From positions 1-64,000 of the forward strand of contig CAYUSB010000039.1 in the NCBI GenBank assembly GCA_964447205.1: a stretch of 64,000 nt of DNA, in the 5' to 3' direction. The number at the start of each line of letters is the position of its first letter. The stretch's first letter is position 1. The notes below the pieces were generated by a model. That model worked only from the letters and a program-made list of their open reading frames with translations. It was not told the origin of the DNA and made no database searches. Position numbers and translations under genes: made by a program. The DNA is from JAEUKH01 sp964447205 (GTDB lineage: Bacteria; Myxococcota_A; Polyangia; Polyangiales; Ga0077539). Shown here in pieces: positions 1 through 9,336 of the stretch.

Positions 1-75
1 GACGCGGCGATGGCCGACGCGGCGATGGCCGACGCGGCGATGGCCGACGCGGCGATGGCCGACGCGGCGATGGAC
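1..75 (+). repeat. 15-bp tandem repeat, five units
   Basis: Four exact copies of gacgcggcgatggcc and a fifth with one change run from the window edge and encode DAAMA. They probably continue upstream. This is an in-frame linker repeat of the kind that grows and shrinks by slippage. Confidence 0.95.
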
Positions 76-1923
76 GCTCCGCGCGTCGATGTGACAGGCG
101 ATGCCGCACGCGCTGACGCCTCCGCCGACGCGCTGACTGACACCGCGCGCGCAGACGCCAGCGAGGTCCGAGGCGTCCCGACCCCGACGGATACCGCGTG
201 CCCTTCCGGGAGGACCCACTGCGGCCGGTGCGTCGATGTTCAGCGCGACCCGATCCACTGCGGCGCCTGCGGTCGCCTCTGCAACGCCGACCAAATCTGC
301 GCCGCCGGCGTGTGCGTCGCGGGCTGCGCCGCGCCTCGCGTGCTCTGCGGCGGACGGTGCATCGACACCGCGACACACCACGAACACTGCGGCAGCTGCA
401 CGATCGCCTGCGGACCCTTTCAGGGCTGCGTGGCGGGACGCTGCGCGGCGGGGTGCGCGCCCGGGTTCACCCGCTGCGTCGTCGACGGCGCGGCCTCGTG
501 CGTCAACCTCAACGCGTCGTTCCTCAACTGCGGCGCGTGCGGGCGCAACTGTGGCTACGGAGGCTTCTGCAACAATGGCGTATGCACGCGCTCACCCGGT
601 CCGACCGACGTCGCGGTCACGTACCCGAACCTCTTCCCCAATCCGTCGGGACCGCCATACCTCCCGAGCTTCATGGCCCACCTCATGGGCACTCCCGTCG
701 GGCTCATGATCGGGACGTTTCCCGTTTGCATCCAGGTCCGCAACCCGACCACCGCGATCTACACCCAGGGCTACGAGGTCGACCTGCCAGGGTATGCCGA
801 CAGCGTCGCGCAGAACCGCTTCATCCGCCCGGGCTATGTCTTCTCGTACTGCATCAGTCCCGTCTTCGATGTCGTCAGGCTGCAGGCGCTCACCGCCGAA
901 GCGCCCGCGTCGCTGCGAACCGTGGTCGGCTCCTCGCTCACCGCCACGCAGAGCGTCACGCTGCTCCCGCGGAACACGTTCACCTGGCTGCCGCCGAGGC
1001 CCGCCGTCCCTCGTGAGGACATGGACTCGTTGAGCGCCGTCTGGATCACTCCGCACGACGCGTCGATCGAGGCCAGGTTCCGCGACGTCGAGCGGCGCAG
1101 TGTATTCCCCGATGGCTTCGGCTCGCGTCCCTACGAGCGCAACCCGTGCGTGCGCCTTGCGACTGTCACCGCGCCCGCCTACGCATTCGAGAACGTCTTC
1201 CTCGAAGCGGGCGAGGAGCTCGCGTCGGTTCCCACGACGGTCACCCGCACCGACGGAACACCCGCGACCGCGGACCTCACCCTGATGACCTCCGCCCAAT
1301 ACGACGCGTGGCGGCGCGATCGCTCGGCGCCCGTGACGATGTCCTGGCGCGGCATCGCCCCGGGCAGCCCGCCCGCCTCGTACATCGCCACCACGTCGGG
1401 CTGGTATGTCCTCGCCCTGACGAACCCCGCGAGCACGGGCTCACTCCGCATCGTCTGGACCCGGTCGCTCACCCACGAAGACATCGCCGAGGATGCGCTC
1501 CGCGCCGTCTACGATCAGCTCGCGGCGATGCTCCCGGGCATCGCAGTAGCCGCCGTGACCCCGTCGACCTTCACCGCGTTCACGACCGTTCGGAGACCGC
1601 GCACGGTCCTCGCAGATCGTGCCGGAACCACCGCCGACCTGGCCTTCACAGCCGCCAGCTTCATCGAGCTCATCGGGATGGATCCCGTCGTCCACTTCAC
1701 CGACACCAACGTCTGGGTCGGCGTCCGCGCCCACCCCAGCGCTCCCATGATGCCCACGGCGCCCGTCTGGTCGATGGACCTCTCGCAGCTCGGACGCGTC
1801 CCCTTCGCGATCGCCTTCGACGACGGCGTTCGCGCCGCCCGCTCCGAACCGCTCGTCGCCTCGTACTACGACCCGATGGACGTCCAGGCCGCGCGGTCGG
1901 CTGGCGTGTTCCCGCAGCCATGA
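1..1923 (+). CDS. Cys-rich exported protein with inactive transglutaminase-like C-terminus (5' end outside window)
   Basis: The reading frame is open from base 1, so the N-terminus, probably a lipoprotein signal as in the next gene, lies upstream. The visible 640 residues start with five DAAMA repeats and an Asp/Ala-rich linker. Cysteine modules of the type C-G-x-C-x-x-C-D / N-C-G-A-C-G-R follow (about residues 65-195), then a roughly 440-residue beta-rich region. The last 110 residues align by eye with the transglutaminase-like end of the downstream paralogue. Here the catalytic Cys of the GNC motif is Thr (AGTT) and the catalytic His of SHAY is missing (TNVW). This copy is therefore probably a binding or structural protein. 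Its stop overlaps the next start (ATGA), so the two are translationally coupled. Proposed location: cell surface or periplasm. Confidence 0.85.
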   Translation, partial: DAAMADAAMADAAMADAAMADAAMDAPRVDVTGDAARADASADALTDTARADASEVRGVPTPTDTACPSGRTHCGRCVDVQRDPIHCGACGRLCNADQICAAGVCVAGCAAPRVLCGGRCIDTATHHEHCGSCTIACGPFQGCVAGRCAAGCAPGFTRCVVDGAASCVNLNASFLNCGACGRNCGYGGFCNNGVCTRSPGPTDVAVTYPNLFPNPSGPPYLPSFMAHLMGTPVGLMIGTFPVCIQVRNPTTAIYTQGYEVDLPGYADSVAQNRFIRPGYVFSYCISPVFDVVRLQALTAEAPASLRTVVGSSLTATQSVTLLPRNTFTWLPPRPAVPREDMDSLSAVWITPHDASIEARFRDVERRSVFPDGFGSRPYERNPCVRLATVTAPAYAFENVFLEAGEELASVPTTVTRTDGTPATADLTLMTSAQYDAWRRDRSAPVTMSWRGIAPGSPPASYIATTSGWYVLALTNPASTGSLRIVWTRSLTHEDIAEDALRAVYDQLAAMLPGIAVAAVTPSTFTAFTTVRRPRTVLADRAGTTADLAFTAASFIELIGMDPVVHFTDTNVWVGVRAHPSAPMMPTAPVWSMDLSQLGRVPFAIAFDDGVRAARSEPLVASYYDPMDVQAARSAGVFPQP

Positions 1924-4073
1924 ATAAGATCGCAGCGCTCCTCGCCTTGCTCGTCGTCGGCTGCGGCAACGCCACCACGACGCCCCTCACCTGCGTCGGC
2001 GGCGCGGCGCGCGCGTGCGGCTGTACGAACGGCGCGCGCGGTTCACAGACCTGTGCCGCCGACGGCCAGCGCTACACCGCTTGCGTCTGCTCCGGTCTCC
2101 TCGACGCCTCGGCCGCGGTCGACGTCACCCCCGCGGTCGACGTCACCCCCGCGGTCGACGTCACCCCCGCGGTCGACGTCACCCCCGCGGAGGATGCCTC
2201 GACCCCGGTCGACGTCACCCCCGCGATGGACGTCCGTCCGCCGATCGACGTCGCCGCGCCCGATGTCGCGCTGGACGCAGTGGCCGACACCGCCGTCGAT
2301 GCGCCAGGCGATCTCCCCGACGCGCTCGTCTTCAACGACGGCGCGGTGGCCGACGTCCACTGCGACGACGGGCTCACACACTGCGGCCGCTGTGCGGACC
2401 TCTCTGCGGATCCAGCGCACTGCGGCGTGTGCGGGCGGCGTTGCGGCGTTGGGCAATACTGCAACGAAGGGCGCTGTCAGTCAGGCTGCCGCTCCGGTCG
2501 GACGTTCTGCGTCGATCGCTGCGTCGACGCGCTGGCAGACCGCGAGAACTGCGGCAGCTGCGGGACCGTCTGCGCGCCAGGCGAAGCCTGCGTGAACGCT
2601 CGCTGCGCTCGCGTGTGCACCTTCGAGGAGAGCTTGTGTAGCGGCAGCTGCGCGCTGCTGAACAGCGACCCCCAGAACTGCGCCCGGTGTGGAACATCGT
2701 GCGGTACGGGCTTCTGCGACTCGCGCGTCTGCGTGAACATCCCGCTCGACGTGATCGTGCAGTGGGATCACCCGGGGCTGCTGCCCAACAACTCCGGGTT
2801 CCCGCTGTTCCCGGCCTACCTCGCAGCGCTGTTCGGGAGGGCGTCGCTGCGCTCGTCGTTGGACCTCCAGCTCGCCTGTGCGACCATCACCAACCGCTCC
2901 GCCTACGCGGTTACGGTCGACGTCAGCGTCGAGCTCCGGGGCTTCAGCTCCGTCTCCAGCCCCACGCCCGTCGCCATCCCTGCGATGAACACGGTCCGCC
3001 GGTGCATCAACCCGACCTTCGACCTCGGCCGCCTCGGCGCGCTCGCCGAGACCACCCTCGGCATCATCCGCGCGACCTACGTCATCCCCGCCACTGGCTT
3101 CAGCGACAGCGACATCGCCCGCGTCTCGATCCTCCCCAGCTCCGAGATCGCCTGGCGCGCCCCGACCGGGCGGGTCTCCCAGCCCGACATGGATGACCTC
3201 AGCGCGTTGTTCGTCACTCCTACCGACCCGGCGGTCGTCACCCTCCGCCGTCAGGCCGAGGCGAGGAGCGCCTTCCCTGGAGGGTTCGGCGTTGGGGGCT
3301 ACAGCCGCGCGAGGAGGTCGCGCATCTCCGTCATCGCTGCGGGGAGCTTCGCCTACGAGGCCCTCTACCTCGACCCCGGCGAAGCCCTCACCGTGCACAT
3401 CGACAACGTCGAGGGCGGATCGGCCACCGCTGACGTCAAGGTCTTCTCCGCGCTCCAGTACGGCGCCGCGCGGAGTGATCCCGGCGTAGTCCCCTCGCGG
3501 ACATGCACCGGCGTCGCCCGCGGCGGCGACTGCCTCTACACCGGCAACGAGCGCGGCGGCTGGTACGTGCTGGAGATCATCCCTCCCGGTGCCGCGCCCG
3601 CCACCCGCGTTCTGTGGACCCGCTCGGTCACCACCGAGGACGTCGTCGAGGACGCCCTCCGGTCGATCTATGACCAGCTCCGCGCATTGGGCATCGTCTA
3701 CACCGACGTCTCGGGCAGCTTCTACGCAGGCGCGCAACACCTCCGTCCGCCCCCGATGGTCCTCTCCTCCCGCACCGGAAACTGCATCGAGGGCTCGCTC
3801 CTCTTCGCGAGCGTCCTCGAGCAGATCGGGCTCGAGCCCGTCCTGGTATACACCAACTCGCACGCATACGTGGCCGTGCGCTCCCGAGCCACCGTCGGGA
3901 CCACCGTGTCGCCCACGCTCTGGCCCATCGAGACCACGCTCCTCGGGGCGAGCTCCTTTGATGAAGCCTTCGACCTCGCCAGGCAGGAGCTCGCCCACGA
4001 CGCCGTCGGCGCAGAGTACTTCAATCTGGTCGATGTCCGTGCCGCCCGGGCCGCGGGCATCTCGCTCCCCTGA
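1920..4073 (+). CDS. Cys-rich lipoprotein with transglutaminase-like C-terminus
   Basis: 717 residues. The start is the ATG inside the ATGA overlap with the preceding stop. It gives a short lipoprotein signal (MNKIAALLALLVVGC, lipobox VVGC at residues 12-15), which longer upstream readings would lack. An Asp/Pro/Val repeat linker follows, then four C-G-x-C-type modules (about residues 140-270), a long beta-rich middle and a C-terminal transglutaminase-like core. In that core Cys (R-T-G-N-C-I-E-G), His (N-S-H-A-Y-V-A-V) and an acidic residue (W-P-I-E) are present and correctly ordered. Papain-like transglutaminase folds often act as peptidases or amidases; the substrate is unknown. It is a tandem duplicate of the upstream gene, which has lost these catalytic residues. 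Confidence 0.88.
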   Translation: MNKIAALLALLVVGCGNATTTPLTCVGGAARACGCTNGARGSQTCAADGQRYTACVCSGLLDASAAVDVTPAVDVTPAVDVTPAVDVTPAEDASTPVDVTPAMDVRPPIDVAAPDVALDAVADTAVDAPGDLPDALVFNDGAVADVHCDDGLTHCGRCADLSADPAHCGVCGRRCGVGQYCNEGRCQSGCRSGRTFCVDRCVDALADRENCGSCGTVCAPGEACVNARCARVCTFEESLCSGSCALLNSDPQNCARCGTSCGTGFCDSRVCVNIPLDVIVQWDHPGLLPNNSGFPLFPAYLAALFGRASLRSSLDLQLACATITNRSAYAVTVDVSVELRGFSSVSSPTPVAIPAMNTVRRCINPTFDLGRLGALAETTLGIIRATYVIPATGFSDSDIARVSILPSSEIAWRAPTGRVSQPDMDDLSALFVTPTDPAVVTLRRQAEARSAFPGGFGVGGYSRARRSRISVIAAGSFAYEALYLDPGEALTVHIDNVEGGSATADVKVFSALQYGAARSDPGVVPSRTCTGVARGGDCLYTGNERGGWYVLEIIPPGAAPATRVLWTRSVTTEDVVEDALRSIYDQLRALGIVYTDVSGSFYAGAQHLRPPPMVLSSRTGNCIEGSLLFASVLEQIGLEPVLVYTNSHAYVAVRSRATVGTTVSPTLWPIETTLLGASSFDEAFDLARQELAHDAVGAEYFNLVDVRAARAAGISLP
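2115..2186 (+). repeat. 18-bp tandem repeat, four units
   Basis: Four exact copies of gcggtcgacgtcaccccc encode AVDVTP in the lipoprotein linker, with degenerate copies after them. The unit differs from the linker repeats in both neighbouring lipoprotein genes, so each gene appears to have expanded its own unit. Confidence 0.95.
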
Positions 4074-4085
4074 GCCGTCACCGGA

Positions 4086-4116
4086 GAACGCGTTCCGGAC
4101 TTCACCGAACGCGTTC
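4086..4116. promoter_or_regulatory. Paired palindromes, possible operator
   Basis: The perfect 10-bp palindrome gaacgcgttc occurs at 4086-4095 and again at 4107-4116. The centres are 21 bp apart, which is two helical turns, on the same DNA face. The pair sits just after the stop at 4073 and 138 bp before the next start. That spacing suits cooperative binding of a dimeric regulator. A tandem-hairpin terminator is the alternative, but no T-run follows. Confidence 0.4.
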
Positions 4117-4253
4117 CGTCCCCGAGCCCGACGCGCGGTCCGTCACCCGGCACACCATCTCTGGCAGCCCCCGAGCAGACCAGCGTTTCGTACGTACCCA
4201 GCGCCTATCACTCGGCGCGCCCGTCGTGGTCCGGATTCTGCACTCATCTCTTC

Positions 4254-7200
4254 ATGCATCACTCACTCCACCGGCCGCCCCGCGCTCGGTCGCTGTCGCT
4301 CGCCCTCGCTGCAATCCTCGTCGGCTGCGGCGGCGATCCTTCGCCCGCTGCCACCGACGCATCGCCCACTGTCGACCGCCGCGCCGACGACATCGTCACC
4401 GCGGGGGACGCGCCCGCGATCGCCGATGCGCCACCCTCACTCGACGCCGCGCGAGACGTCCCGACGGCGATGGACGCACCCCCGGCCATCGACGCACCCC
4501 CGGCCACCGACGCGCCCCCGGCCACCGACGCGCCCCCGGCCACCGACGCGCCCCCGGCGGTAGATCTTCCCGCGGGCACCGACGCGCCCATGGGAGTCGA
4601 TGCCCGCGTCGATGGACCCGAGGGGCCGCCCATGTGCGCGCTCGGACAAGTCCGCTGCGACGGCGTATGCACCGACATCCAGAACGACGCTGACAACTGC
4701 GGCGCCTGCGCGAGCGTCTGCCCTGTCGGCCTGGGTTGCGTAGCCGGAACGTGTCGCTGCGGCGAGGGCCAGATCCTGTGCGGCTCGACCTGCCGCGAGG
4801 TCGCTAGCGACCCCCTGAACTGCGGCGGGTGCGGGAGGGTCTGCAGCGGCATCACCCCGTTCTGTGAGCGGGGCGCCTGCGCGACCACGTGCCTCTCGGG
4901 AAGCACTGCGTGCGGAGGCCGCTGCGTGAGCACGCAGTCCGATGCGCTCAACTGCGGCGCGTGCGGGCGCGCATGCAGCGCGGACCAGGGCTGCCTCTCG
5001 GGCGCCTGTGTGGCGTGCAGCACCCCCGGCGTCGACTGCGGCACACGCAGTGGCCCCAGGTGCACGAGCATGCAGCATTCCTGCGGCGGTCTCTGTGCGC
5101 CGGGCGCGGGCCCCGCGAACATGAACTGCGTCGCCTGCGGCGCGGGGTACACCCTATGCCGCGGCGCGTGCGTGAGGGGTGCGTGCGTCCCCGCCAACGA
5201 CCGCCCCCTCGGCGCCCTCCCGATCAGCCTCCTCGCGCCGTCGCAGACGATCAGGGGTGACACGACCGCCGCCACCAACCAGTCCGGCTGCGGCACCGGG
5301 CCGGATGTGTACTACACGTTCCTCCTGACGGCTCGTGAGGTGGTCTACGCCGACACCTTCGGCAGCGCCACGGACACGAGGCTGGCCTTCGCACCGGCGT
5401 CGGGTACGGGCTACGTCGCAGGGACCTGCGTCGACGACGCGTGCTCCAGCCAGCAGTCGCAAATCGCGGCCGTGCTGGAGCCGGGTTACTGGTTCATCAT
5501 CGTGGGCGGCGACAACGACGCGGCTGTCGGTCCCTTCACGCTCCGCGTGCAGCACCTGCGGGTGGGCAATGGGACGCCTGTACGTGTTCCCTCGCTCACC
5601 GGGCAACACAGCTTTCCCGGAGCGGCAGCCGGGACGGGCGTGCTTACGCCGAGCTGCGCGGGCGCGACAGGCCCCGAGATCACGCACTGGTTCGTCACCT
5701 GTCCGTCCTTTCCAAGCACCCCATTCACCGCGAGCACCTGCGGCTCGGCCGCGAACACCGTGATCGAGCAGCGGTCCGCCGCGAGCTCGTCCGGCAGGTG
5801 CGACGACGACACCTGCGGCCTGCAATCGAATGTCAGAGGAACGTTCGGCCCCGGAGCGGGCCTGCACGCGATCGACGTCGACACGATTGGCACGTCGGGC
5901 GGGAGCTTCACGCTGAACCTTCTCTACGGCCGCTGCCCCGCGGGCCAGCCGCTCTGCACCTCGGGCTGCCGGGACGCGCTGAACGATCCGCGAAACTGCG
6001 GCAGCTGCGGCGTGGCATGCACGGGTTCGACCGCGTTCTGCGTCCAGGGGGCGTGCGCCTCCCGCTGCGGCGGGGCCCGCCCGGATGTTTGCTCAGGCGT
6101 GTGCGTCAACACCCGGACCGACACGGCAAACTGCGGGGCGTGCGGGCGCACGTGCCTGCCTGGCGGCGTCTGCAACGCGGGCGTCTGCGGCTGCCCCCCG
6201 GGCAATGAGGCGTGCAGTGGGGCCTGCGTCAACGTCCTCTCCAGCAACAACAACTGCGGCCGCTGCTCCAACGCGTGCAACCACGAGCTCACGCCCTATT
6301 GCAACGCCGGCACCTGCGCCGCGACCTGCAGCTACCCCTTCGTGCAATGCGGCGACCACTGCGTCCACTCGCTCTCCGACGCCCGTAACTGCGGCACCTG
6401 CGGGCATGTCTGCAGCGCGGCGACACCCTACTGCATCGCTGGCCGCTGCGCAGCGGCCTGCACCTCCCCCAATTCCCTCATCGCCTCCACGGGCGTCTGC
6501 ACGAACACGCGGACCGACGTGCTCAACTGCGGGGCTTCTGGCCGCGTCTGCGCGTACCCGTTCAGCGGCGCGGTGAGCTGTGTCGCTGGGATGTGCACCT
6601 GCAAGCCTGGCGCGACAACGTGCGGCTCCGGCGTGACGGCGTACTGCGCAGCGACCTCCAGCGACGCGCTCAACTGCGGCGCTTGCGGGAGGAGGTGCTC
6701 AGGCTCCACGCCATACTGCCAGCACGGCAGCTGCGTCGCGGCCTGCTCTGCGCCCTTCACGCGTTGTCAGAACGGGTGCGTGAACCTCGAGACCTTCCAG
6801 AGCGACTGCGGCACCTGCGCCAATCGATGCGGAGGATCGACCCCGTATTGCGTCAATGGCAGGTGCTCGGCCGACTGCCGCATGCGAGCTGTGTGCGCCA
6901 ACGCGTGCGTAGACACGAGGGACGACCTCGCGAACTGTGGCGGCTGCGCGACCGTCCCGCCGGCGCCCCCCCCTGGCGGCGCGGTCGTGGAGTGCATCGA
7001 GGGCCGCTACGAGAACGTCTCGCGAACGTGCGCGTCGGGTAGGACCCAGTGCTACGGCGCCTGTGTCGACCTGTCGTCCGACTCGTACAACTGCGGGGGT
7101 TGCGACCGCGTCTGCGTCGGAGACCCCGCGTCGCACGTCGTGACGAATACATGCGTGGCGGGCGCCTGCACGACCACCCCGGCCACGTGCGCCCCGCCGT

Positions 7201-7355
7201 ATGGACTGTGCGGCGAGACATGCGTCGACCTCGAGACCGACAGCGACAACTGCGGTCGGTGCGGGGACCGTTGTTGCAGTTTGTTCAACACGTGCGACAA
7301 CGGAGGCTGCAACTTCCTGGGCACGCCCACCTCCGCCTGTCCCCCTCGGCCATAG
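4254..7355 (+). CDS. Large multi-module Cys-rich lipoprotein with PPC-like domains
   Basis: 1033 residues. The ATG at 4254 gives a signal peptide ending in lipobox L-V-G-C (about residues 22-25). An Asp/Ala/Pro repeat linker follows, then about a dozen modules of roughly 40 residues with the pattern C-x-G-x-C-V-(x)n-N-C-G-x-C-G-x-x-C. Between two module blocks (about residues 325-560) lie two beta-sandwich segments, each with a phrase like YYTF or THWFV and GxxLHAIDV. These resemble bacterial pre-peptidase C-terminal domains and are probably carbohydrate- or protein-binding. Myxobacterial proteins of this kind are often called MXAN_6577-like Cys-rich proteins, and their function is not established. 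It has its own upstream region, with the paired palindromes. Confidence 0.88.
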   Translation: MHHSLHRPPRARSLSLALAAILVGCGGDPSPAATDASPTVDRRADDIVTAGDAPAIADAPPSLDAARDVPTAMDAPPAIDAPPATDAPPATDAPPATDAPPAVDLPAGTDAPMGVDARVDGPEGPPMCALGQVRCDGVCTDIQNDADNCGACASVCPVGLGCVAGTCRCGEGQILCGSTCREVASDPLNCGGCGRVCSGITPFCERGACATTCLSGSTACGGRCVSTQSDALNCGACGRACSADQGCLSGACVACSTPGVDCGTRSGPRCTSMQHSCGGLCAPGAGPANMNCVACGAGYTLCRGACVRGACVPANDRPLGALPISLLAPSQTIRGDTTAATNQSGCGTGPDVYYTFLLTAREVVYADTFGSATDTRLAFAPASGTGYVAGTCVDDACSSQQSQIAAVLEPGYWFIIVGGDNDAAVGPFTLRVQHLRVGNGTPVRVPSLTGQHSFPGAAAGTGVLTPSCAGATGPEITHWFVTCPSFPSTPFTASTCGSAANTVIEQRSAASSSGRCDDDTCGLQSNVRGTFGPGAGLHAIDVDTIGTSGGSFTLNLLYGRCPAGQPLCTSGCRDALNDPRNCGSCGVACTGSTAFCVQGACASRCGGARPDVCSGVCVNTRTDTANCGACGRTCLPGGVCNAGVCGCPPGNEACSGACVNVLSSNNNCGRCSNACNHELTPYCNAGTCAATCSYPFVQCGDHCVHSLSDARNCGTCGHVCSAATPYCIAGRCAAACTSPNSLIASTGVCTNTRTDVLNCGASGRVCAYPFSGAVSCVAGMCTCKPGATTCGSGVTAYCAATSSDALNCGACGRRCSGSTPYCQHGSCVAACSAPFTRCQNGCVNLETFQSDCGTCANRCGGSTPYCVNGRCSADCRMRAVCANACVDTRDDLANCGGCATVPPAPPPGGAVVECIEGRYENVSRTCASGRTQCYGACVDLSSDSYNCGGCDRVCVGDPASHVVTNTCVAGACTTTPATCAPPYGLCGETCVDLETDSDNCGRCGDRCCSLFNTCDNGGCNFLGTPTSACPPRP
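4503..4556 (+). repeat. 18-bp tandem repeat, three units
   Basis: Three exact copies of gccaccgacgcgcccccg encode ATDAPP in the lipoprotein linker, flanked by degenerate copies (AIDAPP, AVDLPA). Confidence 0.95.
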
Positions 7356-7463
7356 TACTTTCGCGCGCTCCCCGCCAACCCGTCCCGCCCTGCGATACCG
7401 CTATGGATTGACCTCATCTCCGGAGCTCTGGCTTCGTGGTGAACGTCAAGAGATCCTCGGGCG

Positions 7464-7922
7464 ATGGAGCGTTTTGATCGAGAGCTGGCGACGACCTGGG
7501 CCGAGTCGATGTTTGGGCCCGCGGTTCTGGGCGACGTTCGTCGGAACCGCCGCGTCGTCTCGATGGTGGCCGCGGTCGCGGAGCGCCCCGGCGGTACGAT
7601 CGCGGCGGTGTTCGACGATCCCGCGGAGCTCGCCGGTGCCTACGATCTGGTGGAGAACGACGCCGTCGCCCCCTCCGCGCTCGCCGAGGCGATCGCGCGG
7701 GACGCGGCCGAGCGGGCGAGGCGATACTTCTTCGTCTGGGTGGCGACCGATGGCACCTCCGTCACGGTCACGGATCGAACGCAGTCCAAGGGTGTAGACG
7801 CCCGACAGAAACCGCTGGAATCTGGCCCTCTCGATCGACGCTATGGTTTTGCTGCTCAGGGGGCTCTGCCTCCCTACCTCCGGGCTTTTTTGGCAGGGTT
7901 CCCTCCTCCGATACCGGGTTGA
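7464..7922 (+). pseudogene. Truncated IS4/Tn5-type transposase (N-terminal DNA-binding part)
   Basis: The first 110 residues (M-E-R-F-D to T-D-R-T-Q-S-K-G) match the N-terminal domain of Tn5-like IS4-family transposases. Features are W-A-E-x-x-F-G-x-A-x-L-G-D-x-R-R-N-R-R, then R-P-G-G and a D-P-A-E-L-A-G-A-Y segment, then the first D-G-(T/S)-S-V-T strand carrying the first catalytic-core residues. Homology stops near base 7785. The remaining 45 residues look unrelated, and the DDE core is missing. Full-length relatives are about 450 residues. This is an insertion-sequence remnant and cannot transpose. Confidence 0.8.
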
Positions 7923-7991
7923 CAAGGGACCTGACCGATGCGGTTGCTAGGGTTGGTGGTGGGTTCGGGAACCAGGTCCCCGGGGGATACG

Positions 7992-8210
7992 CCAGGGCCG
8001 TCTCATGAAAAGTCCATGAGTTTCAGGGAGTTCCGAGCAAGAGGCCCAGCCAGCTCCTGAACCGCTGCGAGGAGGCACTCGTCGTCCCAGTCGGCCGCGT
8101 TCTTTGCGGGCGCGCTCGCCACCAACTGGGCCGATCTTCCGCCGATATTCCGAGGACGATACCGATCGTAACCCCGCGAAACTCTTGGACTCTTCATGAG
8201 ACGCCCCTGG
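7992..8210. repeat. Imperfect long inverted repeat, possible MITE-like element
   Basis: The arm at 7992-8020 pairs with 8182-8210 in 26 of 29 positions. Weaker pairing continues inwards to about 8035 and 8167. The enclosed 130-160 bp hold no convincing gene. The 219-bp length and gene-less interior fit a miniature inverted-repeat element or a paired insertion-sequence end. It lies between two transposase fragments. A structured RNA is a less likely reading. Confidence 0.6.
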
Positions 8211-8842
8211 ATCCCCTTGGGGTTGAGCTCGGTGCAATCCTGGCAGCGCTCGAATACGCCCGCCCGCAAGTCGCACGGGCGCCGCGACACCAAAGACAAG
8301 GAGACCCAGCGCTAGCTCGACGCGCGCGAACAGTCTCGGGACACCTTCGAGGCGCATGCGCCGGGGAGTCGTGCGCCACTTCCTGCACGACCGCAAAGCG
8401 GATCGCTGACCGGCGCTGTTGGACGCAATATAGCATCTAAAGATGGAGTTTACGACCGTTCTCGCGCAGTGTGACCGTTGTCTAGTTGCCTCATACCAGG
8501 CTAGAGACACGGCGACCGATCACTTATTGTGGCGACAGCTAAAACGACGGTCCTTAGCGGTCTGAATCTGGAGTGGATAAGAAGCCCAACGCGGTGCGAC
8601 CGTCAAGCACCACGGAGCTCCTGGCTTCGGCTGCGTGAGCCTGCCCCGAAGTGGACGAGATTCCCCCATATACGAAGCGTCCTCACGCCCCGACCGTGCT
8701 GCGCGGGGCCTCGGCGGTCGACGCAGAGCTCGCTGAACGAATCCAACCACCCCGCTGCGGCTCCACGCGCAGACAGCTCCCCTCGCGCCGTCGTGCCCCT
8801 GCACCGCACCCCACCCTCTCCGCCGTCATCGCCGCAAGCGCG
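8211..8842. other. Gene-free stretch, relatively AT-rich
   Basis: No reading frame here has codon bias or motifs like its neighbours. The part around 8420-8580 is clearly lower in GC than the rest of the window, which fits degraded mobile DNA. No promoter or RNA gene could be identified. Confidence 0.5.
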
Positions 8843-9247
8843 TCAGCAAGGATCCCGCGCCTGCGCGGCCCGCGGTGGCTCGTGCGGCACGCCCAGGTGC
8901 AGCAGGATCCGCTCGATGACGGCGCGGTCTCGGATGACGGCGATGAAGCCCATCCTGCCGTCGCAGCGCGGGCAGGCGAGCGCGCCGACGCCCCACACAA
9001 GGCGCAGCAGCGTGGCCCAATCCCAGCGGGTCAAGCACGACCCGGGCATCGACGCGCCCTCCGCTCCCACCACGGCGCAACGCGCGACCGACGCGCGGGT
9101 TCGTCCCCGGTCGCGGTGGTGCGCCCGTCGTGGCCCCGGCACGATGGCTCCGCGCCACGGGGAGTTGGGCGCAAACACGCCGTGGTAGCGCACCAGCGGA
9201 AGCCGCGGCGGCGCGATCAGCGCGACAAGACAGCTGGTGAGCGACAA
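8843..9247 (-). pseudogene. IS91-like transposase C-terminal fragment
   Basis: 134 residues open from a TTG preceded by an in-frame stop. The hallmarks are L-V-R-Y-H-G-V-F-A-P-N near the start and W-A-T-L-L-R-x-V-(W/F)-G-V-x-x-L-x-C-P-R-C-D-G-R-M followed by V-I-x-D-R-A-V-I-E-R-I-L-x-H-L-G near the end. These are typical of the tail of IS91/Y2-type transposases, including the single C-P-R-C zinc knuckle. The upstream catalytic HUH/Y2 portion (about 350 residues) is absent, so this is an inactive remnant. Confidence 0.75.
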
Positions 9248-9336
9248 CTACTGCGCCCGTCACGAGGACGTACTCCGAACTCCAGGCGGCGTGTCCGGGC
9301 CTTGCCACGAGGGGGGGAGCGGTTCACCATCGGGCG

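Noticed and set aside
4254..7355. Labelling the Cys modules as tryptophan synthase alpha chain or as EGF domains
   Set aside because: The first is a recurrent database mislabel for such proteins, with no TIM-barrel here. The Cys spacing does not fit the six-Cys EGF pattern.
8529..9188. Open + strand frame across the IS91-like remnant
   Set aside because: It is the antisense shadow of the transposase tail and has no family similarity.
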